Assembly: GCF_014201805.1 (NCBI RefSeq)
Contig: NZ_JACHFK010000001.1
Coordinates: forward strand, 434,001 to 498,000
Reading direction: 5' to 3'
DNA from: Deinococcus metalli
Lineage (GTDB): Bacteria; Deinococcota; Deinococci; Deinococcales; Deinococcaceae
Length of the DNA stretch: 64,000 nucleotides
Part shown: positions 38,175-47,914 of the stretch, one piece after another
Numbering within the stretch: the stretch's first letter is position 1
How the letters are laid out: each line of letters starts with the position of its first letter
Notes under the pieces: model-generated
Database searches by the model: none
Told to the model about the DNA's origin: nothing
The model's input: the letters and a program-made list of their open reading frames with translations, nothing else
Position numbers and translations under genes: made by a program

Positions 38175-38831
38175 TCAGTTCAGGGAGCTGATCCAGGCGT
38201 GGATGTTGGTGATGTCGCTGTCGCTGATCTGCTCGCTGGTGAAGCGCGGCATGATGGTGTTCAGGGTCTTTTCGGGCGTCTTGCCCTCACGCAGCGCGGT
38301 AATCATCTGGGCGTCGGTCCAGGCCTTGGGGCCGTCGGCAGTGGTGAGGTTGGGACCGACGCCGCCCTTGGCCTCGGCGCCGTGGCAGCCCGCGCAGTTG
38401 CTCGCAAACACCGTCGCCCCCGCCTTCTTGTCGCCCTGGGGCTCGGCGGCGGCGGCCGTCTCGGCCGGCTGCTGGCCCGTCTCGCCGCCGGTGGCCGCGC
38501 CGCCCGGAGGCGTGGTCTCGCTGGCGGTGCTCACGCTCTTGCCGCCGTCTGCGCCGCCCGCGCCGATCACCGCGCCGTTGTCGCCGGACTGCGTGCCGCC
38601 CTCGTTCTGCGCGAGCGTGTCGCCCTGCGCGGTGGCCGGCCCGGTGGGGCCGGTCGACGAGGAACTCGGGCTGGGCGCGGAGTCGTTCGCGGTCTGGGCC
38701 GACCCTTCGGCCGCCGACTCGCTGGCGGCCGGCTCTTCCCGCTCGGTCGTGGCCAGCTTGTACCCGGCGATCGAGCCGCCCAGGGTCAGGGCCAGCAGCA
38801 GCGTCATGGTGACGGCGAACGTGTTCTTCAT
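38175..38831 (-). CDS. Membrane-anchored class I cytochrome c
   Basis: A 218-residue protein: an N-terminal uncleaved-type anchor (FAVTMTLLLALTLGGSIAGY), a long Ser/Thr/Gly/Glu-rich linker (about 30-135), then a cytochrome c domain with haem motif CAGCH and axial Met candidate in TIMPRF. TAGGCT lies 7 nt before the ATG (leaderless). It probably shuttles electrons at the outer face of the membrane. The linker of about 100 residues would let the haem domain reach through the wall. Confidence 0.9.
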   Translation of the reverse strand: MKNTFAVTMTLLLALTLGGSIAGYKLATTEREEPAASESAAEGSAQTANDSAPSPSSSSTGPTGPATAQGDTLAQNEGGTQSGDNGAVIGAGGADGGKSVSTASETTPPGGAATGGETGQQPAETAAAAEPQGDKKAGATVFASNCAGCHGAEAKGGVGPNLTTADGPKAWTDAQMITALREGKTPEKTLNTIMPRFTSEQISDSDITNIHAWISSLN

Positions 38832-38911
38832 GATCCCGAGCCTACCACACGGTCAGGGGGCAAATGACCGGCCTGCACGTGTTCTGCGGCCCGCAGCGCT
38901 ACACTCCGCGC

Positions 38912-39661
38912 ATGCTCCGTCCGCCCCGGCTCGCGTCGCTGGTCGCCAGCAACTCCGACATCCTGGCCGCCCTGGGTGCCGCGGCGTGGGTGGTCGCCGC
39001 CGACAGCCACAGCGACGCGCCGGGGCTGGAGGGCGCCGTGCGCCTCGGCCCGGACCTGGACATCGACGTGGCCGCCCTGAGCGCCGCCCGGCCCGACCTG
39101 GTGCTCGCCAGCCTGAGCGTGCCCGGCCAGGAGCGCGTGGTGCAGCGCGTGCGGGACGCCGGGCTGGAGGTGCTGGTGCTGGACCCCATCAGCGTGCATG
39201 ACACCCTGGCCGACATCCGCACGATCGGCCACGCGGTCGGCCTGGCGGACCGGGCCGAGGAGGTCGCGCGCACCCTGGACGCCGAGCTGGACACCCTTCG
39301 CCTGCCCTTCTCGGCGCCGCCGCGCGTGCTGGTCGAGTGGTGGCCGCGCCCGATCATCGCCGCGACCCGCGAGTCGTGGGTGACGGACCTGCTGGAGCGC
39401 GTGGGCGCTGTGAATGCCCTGGCGGACCGCGCGGGCCGCAGCGCGCCCCTCACGCTGGATGAGGTGCGGGCCGCGCGGCCCGACGTGATCGTGTGCTCGT
39501 GGTGCGGCGCCAAGCGGCTGCGCCCAGAAGTGATCGAGGCACGTGGCCTGGGCGTGCCCGTCGTGGCGATCCATGAGAGCGGCCTGGGCCGCCCCGGCCC
39601 CCGCCTGCTGGAGGGCGCGCGGCACCTGCACGCGGCGCTGGAATCCCTGGTCCCCGCGTGA
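38912..39661 (+). CDS. Helical-backbone metal/cobalamin-binding protein without signal peptide (BtuF-like)
   Basis: The protein has 249 residues. The fold is that of periplasmic binding proteins for cobalamin and siderophores (LASLVASNSDILAALGAAAWVVAADSHSD; RPDLVLASLSVPGQE; PDVIVCSWCGAKRL). It lacks a signal peptide and begins at the first strand, as do several cytoplasmic members. The start at 38912 is preferred over an upstream Met because TACACT ends 6 nt before it. No btuCD genes are adjacent, so transport involvement is not established. Confidence 0.8.
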   Translation: MLRPPRLASLVASNSDILAALGAAAWVVAADSHSDAPGLEGAVRLGPDLDIDVAALSAARPDLVLASLSVPGQERVVQRVRDAGLEVLVLDPISVHDTLADIRTIGHAVGLADRAEEVARTLDAELDTLRLPFSAPPRVLVEWWPRPIIAATRESWVTDLLERVGAVNALADRAGRSAPLTLDEVRAARPDVIVCSWCGAKRLRPEVIEARGLGVPVVAIHESGLGRPGPRLLEGARHLHAALESLVPA

Positions 39662-39664
39662 GCC

Positions 39665-39716
39665 GGGGCGCTCAGCCGCGGGCGGGGGGCGCTCAGCCGC
39701 GGGCGGGGGGCGCCCA
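39665..39716. repeat. 21-bp tandem repeat over the 3' end of a tetR gene
   Basis: The unit GGGGCGCTCAGCCGCGGGCGG is present in about 2.5 copies with a 21-bp (7-codon) period. The TGA at 39693 of the minus-strand tetR lies in the second copy; losing a copy would not change the frame. Confidence 0.7.
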
Positions 39717-40292
39717 GCCCAGGATCGCGCGCAGGCCCGCCAGGCAGTCGGCGCGGTAGGCCGCCAGATCCGGCTGCGGGTCCGCCAGGAAGCGCACGCT
39801 CAGGCCCTCCACCAGCGCCCGCAACTGCCGTGCGCGTGCCGGCGCACCCACCTCGCCGGACAGCCGCGCGAGTTCGAGGTCCAGGGTCAGCGTTTCCTCC
39901 AGAAAGTCGCGCTGGACTGCCATCAGCGCGGCGTCACGGGTCGCGGCGGCCAGGAAGTCCAGCGACACCGTGTAAAAGCGCCGGGTGTTCTCCACGCCGT
40001 AGAACTGGTTGTCCACGAAGGCACGCAGCTTGGCCTCCGGCGTCTCGGCCAGCCGCAGCGCCCGGCGCGTCGCCACGCCGATCGTCCGCGTGAAGCGCCG
40101 GATCACCGCCGACAGTAGCCCCGCGCGGCTCCCGAAGTGGTACACCAGCGTGCCGCGGCTCACCCCGGCGTGGGCGGCGATGTCGGCCAGCGTCACGCCA
40201 GCGTAACCGCGCTCGTAGATCGCCAGGTAGGCCGCTTTCTCCAGCGCCGCGCGCCGGGCGCGGTCCTGGATGGGATTCACTCGGCGGGCCAT
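39693..40292 (-). CDS. TetR-family regulator (BetI/AcrR-like)
   Basis: A 199-residue protein: the N-terminal helix-turn-helix is VTLADIAAHAGVSRGTLVYHF (about 33-53), followed by a helical ligand domain. The DxxRAxxxxIYERGYAGV segment fits TetR_N. It is divergent from the MOSC gene with 82 bases between, so it may control that gene or itself. The ligand is unknown. The C-terminus is made of a 21-bp repeat unit. Confidence 0.88.
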   Translation of the reverse strand: MARRVNPIQDRARRAALEKAAYLAIYERGYAGVTLADIAAHAGVSRGTLVYHFGSRAGLLSAVIRRFTRTIGVATRRALRLAETPEAKLRAFVDNQFYGVENTRRFYTVSLDFLAAATRDAALMAVQRDFLEETLTLDLELARLSGEVGAPARARQLRALVEGLSVRFLADPQPDLAAYRADCLAGLRAILGWAPPARG

Positions 40293-40374
40293 GCTGCGCC
40301 CAGCATCCCGGCTGCGGCGGGGAGCGTCAAGCGCGCTTCGTACACCGCGACACGGCCGCGGCTACACTGCGGGC

Positions 40375-40947
40375 ATGCGAGTCCTGAGCGTGTGCGTGGG
40401 CCAGCCGCGGGCGATGCGGAGCAAGTCCGGCTGGAGCGGCATTCACAAGATGCCGGTGGACGGCCCCGTGCACGTGGGCCGGCTGGGGTTGGCCGGCGAC
40501 CACATCCTGGACACCGAACACCACGGCGGCGTGGAGCAGGCCGTGTACATCTACACCGCGCCGGACTACGCGTGGTGGTCGGAGCGGCTGGGCCGGCCGC
40601 TGTCGCCCGGGACCTTCGGCGAGAACCTGTTGCTGTCCGACCTCGAATCCGCGGCAGTGCGGCTGGGCCAGCGGTTCCGGGTGGGCGGCGCGGTGCTGGA
40701 GGTCGCGTCCGCGCGGGTGCCGTGCGTGACCCTGGCCGAGCGCATGGGCGACCCGGCCTTCGTCAAGAAGTTCCGCGACGCGCGCCGGCCCGGTGTGTAC
40801 GCCCGCGTGCTGCACGAGGGGCCGGTGCAGGCGGGTGACCCGGTGACGCTGCTGGACGTCGCGCCCGGGATGGACGGCACCATCCTGGACAACTTCGAGG
40901 CCTTCTACGTGCGCCACCCGGGCGCGGCCACCGTCATGGCCGACTGA
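40375..40947 (+). CDS. MOSC-domain protein (YiiM-like)
   Basis: A 190-residue protein. MOSC domains bind molybdenum cofactor sulfur or reduce N-hydroxylated substrates. GLAGDHILDTEHHGGVEQAVYIY, FGENLLL and ARVPCVTLAERMGDPAFVKKF with the conserved Cys are the family core. The start at 40375 follows TACACT by 6 nt. The last 14 bases overlap the convergent lrgB gene. A YiiM-like role in detoxifying N-hydroxylated bases is possible by homology. Confidence 0.88.
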   Translation: MRVLSVCVGQPRAMRSKSGWSGIHKMPVDGPVHVGRLGLAGDHILDTEHHGGVEQAVYIYTAPDYAWWSERLGRPLSPGTFGENLLLSDLESAAVRLGQRFRVGGAVLEVASARVPCVTLAERMGDPAFVKKFRDARRPGVYARVLHEGPVQAGDPVTLLDVAPGMDGTILDNFEAFYVRHPGAATVMAD

Positions 40948-41596
40948 GGCCCGCCACCACCAATGTCACGGTCAGCGCGGCCAGCCCCATGCCGATGGAG
41001 CTGGCCGCGCCGGTCAGCTCGCCCTCCTCGCGCGCCCGCGCGGTGCCGATGCCGTGCGACACCGCGCCGATGGCGATGCCCCGCGCGAGCGGATGCTGCA
41101 CGCCCAGCGCGCTCAGGACCGGCGGCAGGATCAGCGCGCCCAGCAGGCCCGATAGCACCGCCAGCGTGGCCGCCAGCGCCGGCGGCGCGCCCGTTAACTG
41201 CGCGAGCTGGAGCGCGACCGGGCTGGTGGCCGGCGCGGTGAGCAGCGAGCGCTGCGCGTCGTCACCCAGATGCAGCGCGCGGGCCAGCCCGGCGTCCACC
41301 GCCACGCCCGCCACAGTGCCGGCCAGCCCGCCCAGCACCAGCGCCCGCCATTGCCGGGCCAGCAGCGCCCGCAGGCGGTACAGCGGCACCGCCAGCGCCA
41401 CCACCGCCGGAGCGAGCAGCCCCTGGAGCGGCCCGACGTCGTGCAGGTACGTGGCGTACGGCACGCGCAAGGCGAGCAGCGTCGCCGCGACGAGCAGCGT
41501 CGCGATCAGGGTGGGGTTCGCCAGCGGCGAGCGGGCCCGCGTCTGCGCGACCACGCCCAGCGCGAAGGCCAGCAGCGTCACCGCGGTCCACGTCAC
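40934..41596 (-). CDS. lrgB: LrgB/CidB-family membrane protein
   Basis: A 220-residue membrane protein with about seven hydrophobic segments; SLLTAPATSPVALQLA, AVLSGLLGALILPPVL and AIGAVSHGIGTARAREEGE are LrgB signatures. GTG at 41596 is the likely start, 10 bases after the lrgA stop. LrgAB/CidAB are holin/antiholin-like and have been linked to autolysis and to pyruvate or other carboxylate transport. It is third in the mtnN-lrgA-lrgB operon. Confidence 0.88.
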   Translation of the reverse strand: MTWTAVTLLAFALGVVAQTRARSPLANPTLIATLLVAATLLALRVPYATYLHDVGPLQGLLAPAVVALAVPLYRLRALLARQWRALVLGGLAGTVAGVAVDAGLARALHLGDDAQRSLLTAPATSPVALQLAQLTGAPPALAATLAVLSGLLGALILPPVLSALGVQHPLARGIAIGAVSHGIGTARAREEGELTGAASSIGMGLAALTVTLVVAGLSRP

Positions 41597-41606
41597 GCTC
41601 CGCCCC

Positions 41607-42005
41607 TCACGTCTCGCCCCGCACCATCCGCGACGCGAGCACGCCCGCCACGCCCGCACCGACCAGCAGCCCGGCCGCCATCACCAGTAGCCACCAGCCC
41701 CACGCTGCGCCGGCCGACAGGTACCCGATGAAGCCCACGGTGGCCGGCACGAACAGCAGGCCCAGAACGCCCAGCAGGCCGTCCGCGGCGTCCGAGATCC
41801 AGTGCAGGCGGATCACGCGCGCGCCCAGTGCACCCCACAGCAGCGCCATGCCGACGACGGAGCCCGGCAGGGGCAGGTGCAGGGCGGTGACCAGACCCTG
41901 CCCCAGCGCCGCGAAGGCCAGCAGGACGCCCAGGCCCAGCACGAAGCGCGCCGGGGCGGGCAGGCGGGCGGTGATCGACCCGCCGGCGCTGTCCCGCCCG
42001 GTCAC
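41607..42005 (-). CDS. lrgA: LrgA/CidA-family holin-like protein
   Basis: A 132-residue protein with four hydrophobic segments; LPLPGSVVGMALLWGAL and LLGVLGLLFVPATVGF match the CidA/LrgA family. The GTG start overlaps the mtnN TGA (GTGA), showing coupling. It works with LrgB. No LytSR two-component genes are nearby. Confidence 0.87.
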   Translation of the reverse strand: MTGRDSAGGSITARLPAPARFVLGLGVLLAFAALGQGLVTALHLPLPGSVVGMALLWGALGARVIRLHWISDAADGLLGVLGLLFVPATVGFIGYLSAGAAWGWWLLVMAAGLLVGAGVAGVLASRMVRGET

Positions 42006-42697
42006 GGCGCCGGCGGCAGTCCGGCGAGCATGCCGCGCACGACCTGCTTGGCGTGCCGGGCGACCCGCGGCATGAACTCGCGGTAGTCCACGTTCGCGCC
42101 CGTGTCGGCGGTGTCGCTCACCGAGCGGATCACCACGAAGGGCACGCCGGCCTTGGCGCACACCTGCGCGACCGCCGCGCCCTCCATCTCGGCGCACGCC
42201 GCGCCGAAGGCCTCGCGCAGCCGCGCCACGCCGGACGCCGACGCGATGAACTGGTCGCCGCTCGCCACGCGGCCCTCGACCACGTGCACGCCCTCCACGC
42301 CGCGCGCGGCCGTCACGGCGGCGGCCCGCAGCGCCGGATCGGCCGCCCAGCTCGGGCTCTCGCCGGGCACCGTGCCCGCGTCGTAGCCCAGCGCGGTCAC
42401 GTCCACGTCGTGCTGCACGCAGTCGGTGCTGACGACGATGTCGCCCACCTTCAGGTCCGGGTGCACGCCGCCCGCCACGCCGGTGAACACCACGCGCGAC
42501 GCGCCCTGCATCAGCAGGTACGCCGTCGTCAGCGCGGCGTTCACCTTGCCGATGCCGCCGCGCGTGAGCAGCACCGGCACGCCGTCCAGCACGCCGCGGT
42601 GTAGCGTCACGCCGGGAAAGCCCAGGTCCTCACGGTCCTGCAGGTCCGCCAGCAGCAGTTCGATTTCCTCGTCCATCGCGCCCATGATCGCCAGCAT
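42002..42697 (-). CDS. mtnN: 5'-methylthioadenosine/S-adenosylhomocysteine nucleosidase
   Basis: A 231-residue enzyme that removes adenine from MTA and SAH. The N-terminus MLAIMGAMDEEIELL, the catalytic Glu region GVAGG and the C-terminal EMEGAAVAQVCAKAGVPFVVIRSVSDTAD (with catalytic Asp) are complete. TAGACT ends 7 nt before the ATG at 42697 (leaderless). It shares a 72-bp divergent promoter region with the PatB-like gene, which also handles sulfur amino acids, and is coupled to lrgA. Confidence 0.95.
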   Translation of the reverse strand: MLAIMGAMDEEIELLLADLQDREDLGFPGVTLHRGVLDGVPVLLTRGGIGKVNAALTTAYLLMQGASRVVFTGVAGGVHPDLKVGDIVVSTDCVQHDVDVTALGYDAGTVPGESPSWAADPALRAAAVTAARGVEGVHVVEGRVASGDQFIASASGVARLREAFGAACAEMEGAAVAQVCAKAGVPFVVIRSVSDTADTGANVDYREFMPRVARHAKQVVRGMLAGLPPAP

Positions 42698-42769
42698 TGC
42701 GCCCAGTCTACGCGGCCGGCCCGCGCGTCCTGTGCATGGACGTTCATGCGCCGGGCGTATGCTCGGCCC

Positions 42770-43963
42770 ATGACGAGCCCCACCACACAGGCCGACGACG
42801 TGCGGGACACGCTGGACGTGGGCGCCCTGCGCCATCCGGACTCCATGAAGTGGACGCTGTACCCGCCGGACGTCATTCCGATGTGGGTCGCGGACATGGA
42901 CTACCCGGTCGCCCCGGCGATCCTGGACGCGCTGCGCGAACGGCTCACGCGCGGCCTGGGGTACCACCAGCTGCGCGGTGACCCCGAACTGCTGCCTCTG
43001 CTGCGCGCCCACCTCGCCGCGCAGGGCCTGGACGACCTGCCCGAGGGCGGCATTGCCTTCCTGCCGGGCGTCGTGCCGGGCCTGTACGCGGCCGTGCACG
43101 CCCTGACCACGCCGGGCGAGCCGGTCGTGACCATGACGCCCATCTACCATCCCTTCCACATGGCGATCACGGACCTGGGCCGCCGGGTCGCTGGCGTGCC
43201 GCTGCGCGAGGGCGAGACCGGCTACGAGATCAACTGGGCCGCGCTGGACGCCGCGTCGCGCGGCAGCCGCCTGCTGATGCTGTGCCATCCCCACAACCCC
43301 ACCGGCCGCGTGTGGACCGCGGAGGAACTGGAAAAGCTCCGCGACCTTGCCATCGCCCGCGACCTGTTCGTGGTGAGCGACGAATTGCACGCGGACCTGC
43401 GCTACACCGGGTCGGCCTTCGAGGCCTTCGCCGCCGACCCGCGCGTGCGAAGCCGCACCATCACCCTGACTGGCCCGTGCAAGGCGTACAACACCGCCGG
43501 GCTGGGGATCGGCGCGATGGTCGGGCACAACGCCGGACTGGTGAGCCGCGTCCGCTCGGCCGCCGGCGGTCTGATGGGCCACGAGGGCGCCATGAGCGTG
43601 ACCATGTGGCGCGCAGCGCTGTCGGGCGCCGGCCCATGGCTGGAGGACACGGTGGCGTACCTCCAGACCAACCGCGACTTCCTGATGGCGTACCTGCGCG
43701 AGAAGCTGCCGTGGGTGCGCGCGTATGCGCCCGAGGCGACATACCTCGCGTGGCTGGACCTGCGCGACCACCCGCGCGCCGGGGACATCCAGGCCTTCTT
43801 GCTGAACGAGGCGAAGGTCGCCGTGCACGACGGCCCGGTCTTCGCGCCCGAGGCGCAGAAGGCGCAGTATCAGGGCTTTGTCCGGCTGAACTTCGCCACC
43901 AGCCGCGCGATCCTCACCGAGGCGCTCGACCGCATGGCGACCGCCCTGAACAGCGCCCGCTGA
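42770..43963 (+). CDS. MalY/PatB-type PLP aminotransferase (cystathionine beta-lyase-like)
   Basis: A 397-residue fold-type I PLP enzyme. MWVADMDYPVAPAIL near the N-terminus is the MalY/PatB mark; CHPHNPTGRVWTAEEL and VVSDELHADL bind PLP, with the Schiff-base Lys in TGPCKAYNTAGLG. Relatives cleave cystathionine or cysteine. The start at 42770 follows TATGCT by 6 nt. Being divergent from mtnN suggests a joint methionine-cycle context. It converges on hisG with 6 bases between stops. Confidence 0.9.
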   Translation: MTSPTTQADDVRDTLDVGALRHPDSMKWTLYPPDVIPMWVADMDYPVAPAILDALRERLTRGLGYHQLRGDPELLPLLRAHLAAQGLDDLPEGGIAFLPGVVPGLYAAVHALTTPGEPVVTMTPIYHPFHMAITDLGRRVAGVPLREGETGYEINWAALDAASRGSRLLMLCHPHNPTGRVWTAEELEKLRDLAIARDLFVVSDELHADLRYTGSAFEAFAADPRVRSRTITLTGPCKAYNTAGLGIGAMVGHNAGLVSRVRSAAGGLMGHEGAMSVTMWRAALSGAGPWLEDTVAYLQTNRDFLMAYLREKLPWVRAYAPEATYLAWLDLRDHPRAGDIQAFLLNEAKVAVHDGPVFAPEAQKAQYQGFVRLNFATSRAILTEALDRMATALNSAR

Positions 43964-43969
43964 CGCTGC

Positions 43970-44613
43970 TCAGCCCGGCTGCGGCTCGGCCACCAGTTCC
44001 CGCAGGCGCGTGATCAGCGGGTGCAGGCGGTCGCGCCGGAGCTTCAGCGCCGCGCGGTTCACGATCAGGCGGGCGCTGGAGTGGAACAGCACATCCAGTT
44101 CCTCCAAGTTGTTCGCGCGCAGCGTGCCCCCGGTCTGCACGAGGTCGATCACGGCGTCGGCCAGCCCGGTCAGCGCGGCGAGTTCGATGTTGCCGTTCAG
44201 CTTCACGATCTCGGCCGGTACGCCCCGCTCGTTCAGGTACGCCTGCGCGGCGCGCGGGTACTTCGTGCCCACGCGGTTCACCGGCCCGGCCGCGCCCACC
44301 TCGCGGATCAGGGACAGGCGGCACGGCGCGAACCGCAGGTCGAGCGGTTCGTAGACGGTGCGGCCGGACTCGACGAGCACATCCTTGCCAACGATGCCGG
44401 CGTCCGCCACGCCCAGGTCGACGTACACCGGCACGTCCTGGTTGCGCAGCTCCAGCACCGTCACGCCGGGGAACTCGTGCCGCAGCGCGCGGGACTTCTC
44501 CGGCAGCGTCAGGGGCAGCCCCGCGCGCGACAGCAGGTCGATGGCGTCCTCCAGAATGCGGCCCTTGGGCAGGGCCAGCGTCAGGTGGTCCGGCGCGCGG
44601 CCGGGCAGGGGGC

Positions 44614-44617
<4 letters not shown>
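43970..44617 (-). CDS. hisG: ATP phosphoribosyltransferase catalytic subunit (short form)
   Basis: A 215-residue short HisG. It starts histidine synthesis by joining ATP and [45 protein letters not shown] and [21 protein letters not shown] (PRPP-binding) are intact. The regulatory C-terminal domain of long HisG is absent, so it needs HisZ, encoded immediately upstream. The GTG start overlaps the hisZ stop (GTGA). Confidence 0.96.
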
Positions 44618-45756
<1,139 letters not shown>

Positions 45757-45900
45757 GGGGCGCATTGTAAGCGCGCGGTGGCCGGGCGCGGTCAGCCGGG
45801 ACGGGTCCGGATGTCCAGCGGTCTGGACGTGTCCCGCTCCGGTGGTCCGGCGCCTCGGCCGGCAGAGTGCCTCACAGACACGCCCGGTATACTCGCCCGT

Positions 45901-46476
45901 ATGCGCCGTGCCCGTCCCGCTGTGACCGCCCTGCTCGCCTGCACCGGGCTGCTGGCCGGCTGTGCCCGCACGACGGACACCTTCAAGCCGCGCATCACCA
46001 TCAGCAACGCCGACGGCGCCGCCAGCCGCGCGAAGTCCTTCGTGGTGGACGGTTACGTGCTGGACGACACCGGCGTCACGCAGATCACCGTGGACGGCAC
46101 GCCCATTCCGATCCTGCCGGGCAGCCGCAAGCTCGCGCACTTCCAGTTCAAGACCTTGATCCAGGGCAGCAGCGGCAAGTACACCATCGCCGCGCAGGAC
46201 GCCGCCGGGAACCGCAGCACGCTGGTGCTGCCCGTCACGGTGGACGCCGAGAAGCCCGTGATCAAGGTCACGAGTTTCGAGAAGACCGGCAACGTGATCC
46301 GCGTGGGCGGCACCGTCACGGACAACGGCCGCGTCGTGCAGGTACTGGTGGACGGCAACCAGATCAACATCACGCCCGGCCGGACCGTGGACTTCTACGC
46401 CGAGACGACCGGCATCTGGGCGGACCTCGCGGCCGTGGACGCCGCCGGGAACCGCGCCACGCTGCGCGCCCGCTGA
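45901..46476 (+). CDS. Small Ig-like lipoprotein
   Basis: A 191-residue protein with lipobox LLAGC (Cys21). Two Ig-like repeats follow: about 35-105 (FVVDGYVLDDTGVTQITVDG, ending AAQDAAGNRSTLVLPVTVD) and 106-191 (VGGTVTDNGRVVQVLVDG, ending AVDAAGNRATLRA). The D-x-A-G-N ends are the same as in the giant lipoprotein at 3774-8792. TATACT ends 7 nt before the ATG (leaderless). Function unknown; a surface or periplasmic binding role is likely. Confidence 0.75.
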   Translation: MRRARPAVTALLACTGLLAGCARTTDTFKPRITISNADGAASRAKSFVVDGYVLDDTGVTQITVDGTPIPILPGSRKLAHFQFKTLIQGSSGKYTIAAQDAAGNRSTLVLPVTVDAEKPVIKVTSFEKTGNVIRVGGTVTDNGRVVQVLVDGNQINITPGRTVDFYAETTGIWADLAAVDAAGNRATLRAR

Positions 46477-46529
46477 CCTCCACCCGAAGGGTGACGTTCG
46501 TGTAGCTCCCCCCACGTTAGGGTGGCGGC

Positions 46530-47120
46530 ATGGACTCGCTCGTTCACTCCATCCTCGCGTTCTCGTATGTCGGGATCTTCCTGATCGTGTTCGCGGAGAC
46601 CGGCCTGCTGCTGGGCTTCTTCCTGCCGGGCGACAGCCTGCTGATCACGGCCGGGCTGCTCGCGGCGAGCGGCGACCTCAGCCTGGGCGGCGTGATCGTG
46701 GCGGTGGTCGCCGGCGGCATCCTGGGGTGCATCTCGGGGTATTTCATCGGGCAGCGCTTCGGGCCGGCGGTGTTCCGCAACCAGGAGTCGCGCTTCTTCA
46801 AGCCGGAGTACGTCACGCAGGCCGAGAAATTCTTTGAGCAGTACGGCTGGCAGTCGGTGGTGCTGGCGCGCTTCGTGCCCATCGTGCGGACACTGGTGCC
46901 CACCCTGGCCGGCGTGAGCCGCATGCCGCTGGGCGTGTTCACCGCGTACAACGTGCTGGGTGCGCTGCTGTGGGGCGTGTCGCTGCCAGCCCTGGCGTAC
47001 TACTTCGGCAAGCTGATCCCGAACCTCGACCGCTACGTGCTGCTGATCGTGGCCGTGGTGCTGGTCGTGAGCGTGATTCCGGTGGTCGTGAAGGTCATGC
47101 AGGCCCGCCGCGGAGCGTAG
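46530..47120 (+). CDS. DedA-family membrane protein
   Basis: A 196-residue protein with about five hydrophobic segments. ETGLLLGFFLPGDSLLITAG (family motif F/Y-x-P-G-D-S-L) and RFVPIVRTLVPTLAGVSRM with essential Arg residues are intact. DedA proteins act as lipid scramblases or flippases; some recycle undecaprenyl phosphate or phosphatidylethanolamine. TAGGGT lies 6 nt upstream (leaderless). This would connect with uppP and cdsA functionally. Confidence 0.93.
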   Translation: MDSLVHSILAFSYVGIFLIVFAETGLLLGFFLPGDSLLITAGLLAASGDLSLGGVIVAVVAGGILGCISGYFIGQRFGPAVFRNQESRFFKPEYVTQAEKFFEQYGWQSVVLARFVPIVRTLVPTLAGVSRMPLGVFTAYNVLGALLWGVSLPALAYYFGKLIPNLDRYVLLIVAVVLVVSVIPVVVKVMQARRGA

Positions 47121-47167
47121 CGAGAAGCGCCACGGTGTGACCGGCGCGGGCAGCCTACGCTGCGGCC

Positions 47168-47914
47168 GTGACCCTGCCGGCCGCGCCCCGCCCGACCCCC
47201 GATACCCTGCCCGCCCCCCCGCACCTGCCCGAGATCGCGCGGCGGCTGCGGGAACGCTACCTGCCCGATCCGCCCGTGCCCACCCGCAGCCGCGAGCCGC
47301 TGGACGGGCTGATCTCGACCATCCTGTCGCAGCAGAACACCGCGCCGATCACGCGCCGGCAGTTCGCCGCCCTGAAGGCCGCGTATCCCCGCTGGGAGGC
47401 GGCCCTGGCGGACGGCCCGGACGGCATCGAGGGCGTGCTGAAGGAAGCGGGCGGCGGGCTGTCGCGGATCAAGGCCGGGTACATCCACGCGGCGCTTGCC
47501 CACCTGGACGACACGCGCGCGGAGCTGAGCCTGCGGGACCTGCGCGACCTGCCGGACGCGGACGTGCGCACCCTGCTGGAGGGCATGCCCGGCGTGGGCA
47601 TGAAGACCGCGAGCTGCGTGCTGCTGTTCGAGCTGGCGCGGCCCGCCATGCCCGTAGACACGCACATCTGGCGCATCGCCGGGCGCCTGGGCCTCACGCC
47701 GGAAGGCTGGAACGCCGTGAAGGTCGAGCGGTGGTTCGACCGCGTGCTGCCGCGCGAGTGGGGAGCGCGCTACACCTTCCACGTGGCGACCATCCGCCAC
47801 GGCCGCGAGACCTGCCGCGCCCGCCACCCGCGCTGCGACGCGTGCGTGCTCCTTGACCTGTGCCCCTCGGCCGCGCTGCTCGCTCCGCGCCTGCCCGCTA
47901 TGCTCCAGCCATGA
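47168..47914 (+). CDS. Endonuclease III-like DNA glycosylase
   Basis: A 248-residue HhH-GPD protein. LISTILSQQNTAPITRRQF, the helix-hairpin-helix GMPGVGMKTASCVLLF with catalytic Lys, VDTHIWRIAGRLGL with catalytic Asp, and a [4Fe-4S] loop CRARHPRCDACVLLDLC (C-x6-C-x2-C-x5-C) make an active glycosylase/AP lyase likely, removing oxidised pyrimidines. GTG start with TACGCT 6 nt upstream (leaderless). Deinococcus encodes several Nth paralogues and I cannot tell which this is. The last 4 bases overlap the CysQ-like start. Confidence 0.9.
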   Translation: MTLPAAPRPTPDTLPAPPHLPEIARRLRERYLPDPPVPTRSREPLDGLISTILSQQNTAPITRRQFAALKAAYPRWEAALADGPDGIEGVLKEAGGGLSRIKAGYIHAALAHLDDTRAELSLRDLRDLPDADVRTLLEGMPGVGMKTASCVLLFELARPAMPVDTHIWRIAGRLGLTPEGWNAVKVERWFDRVLPREWGARYTFHVATIRHGRETCRARHPRCDACVLLDLCPSAALLAPRLPAMLQP

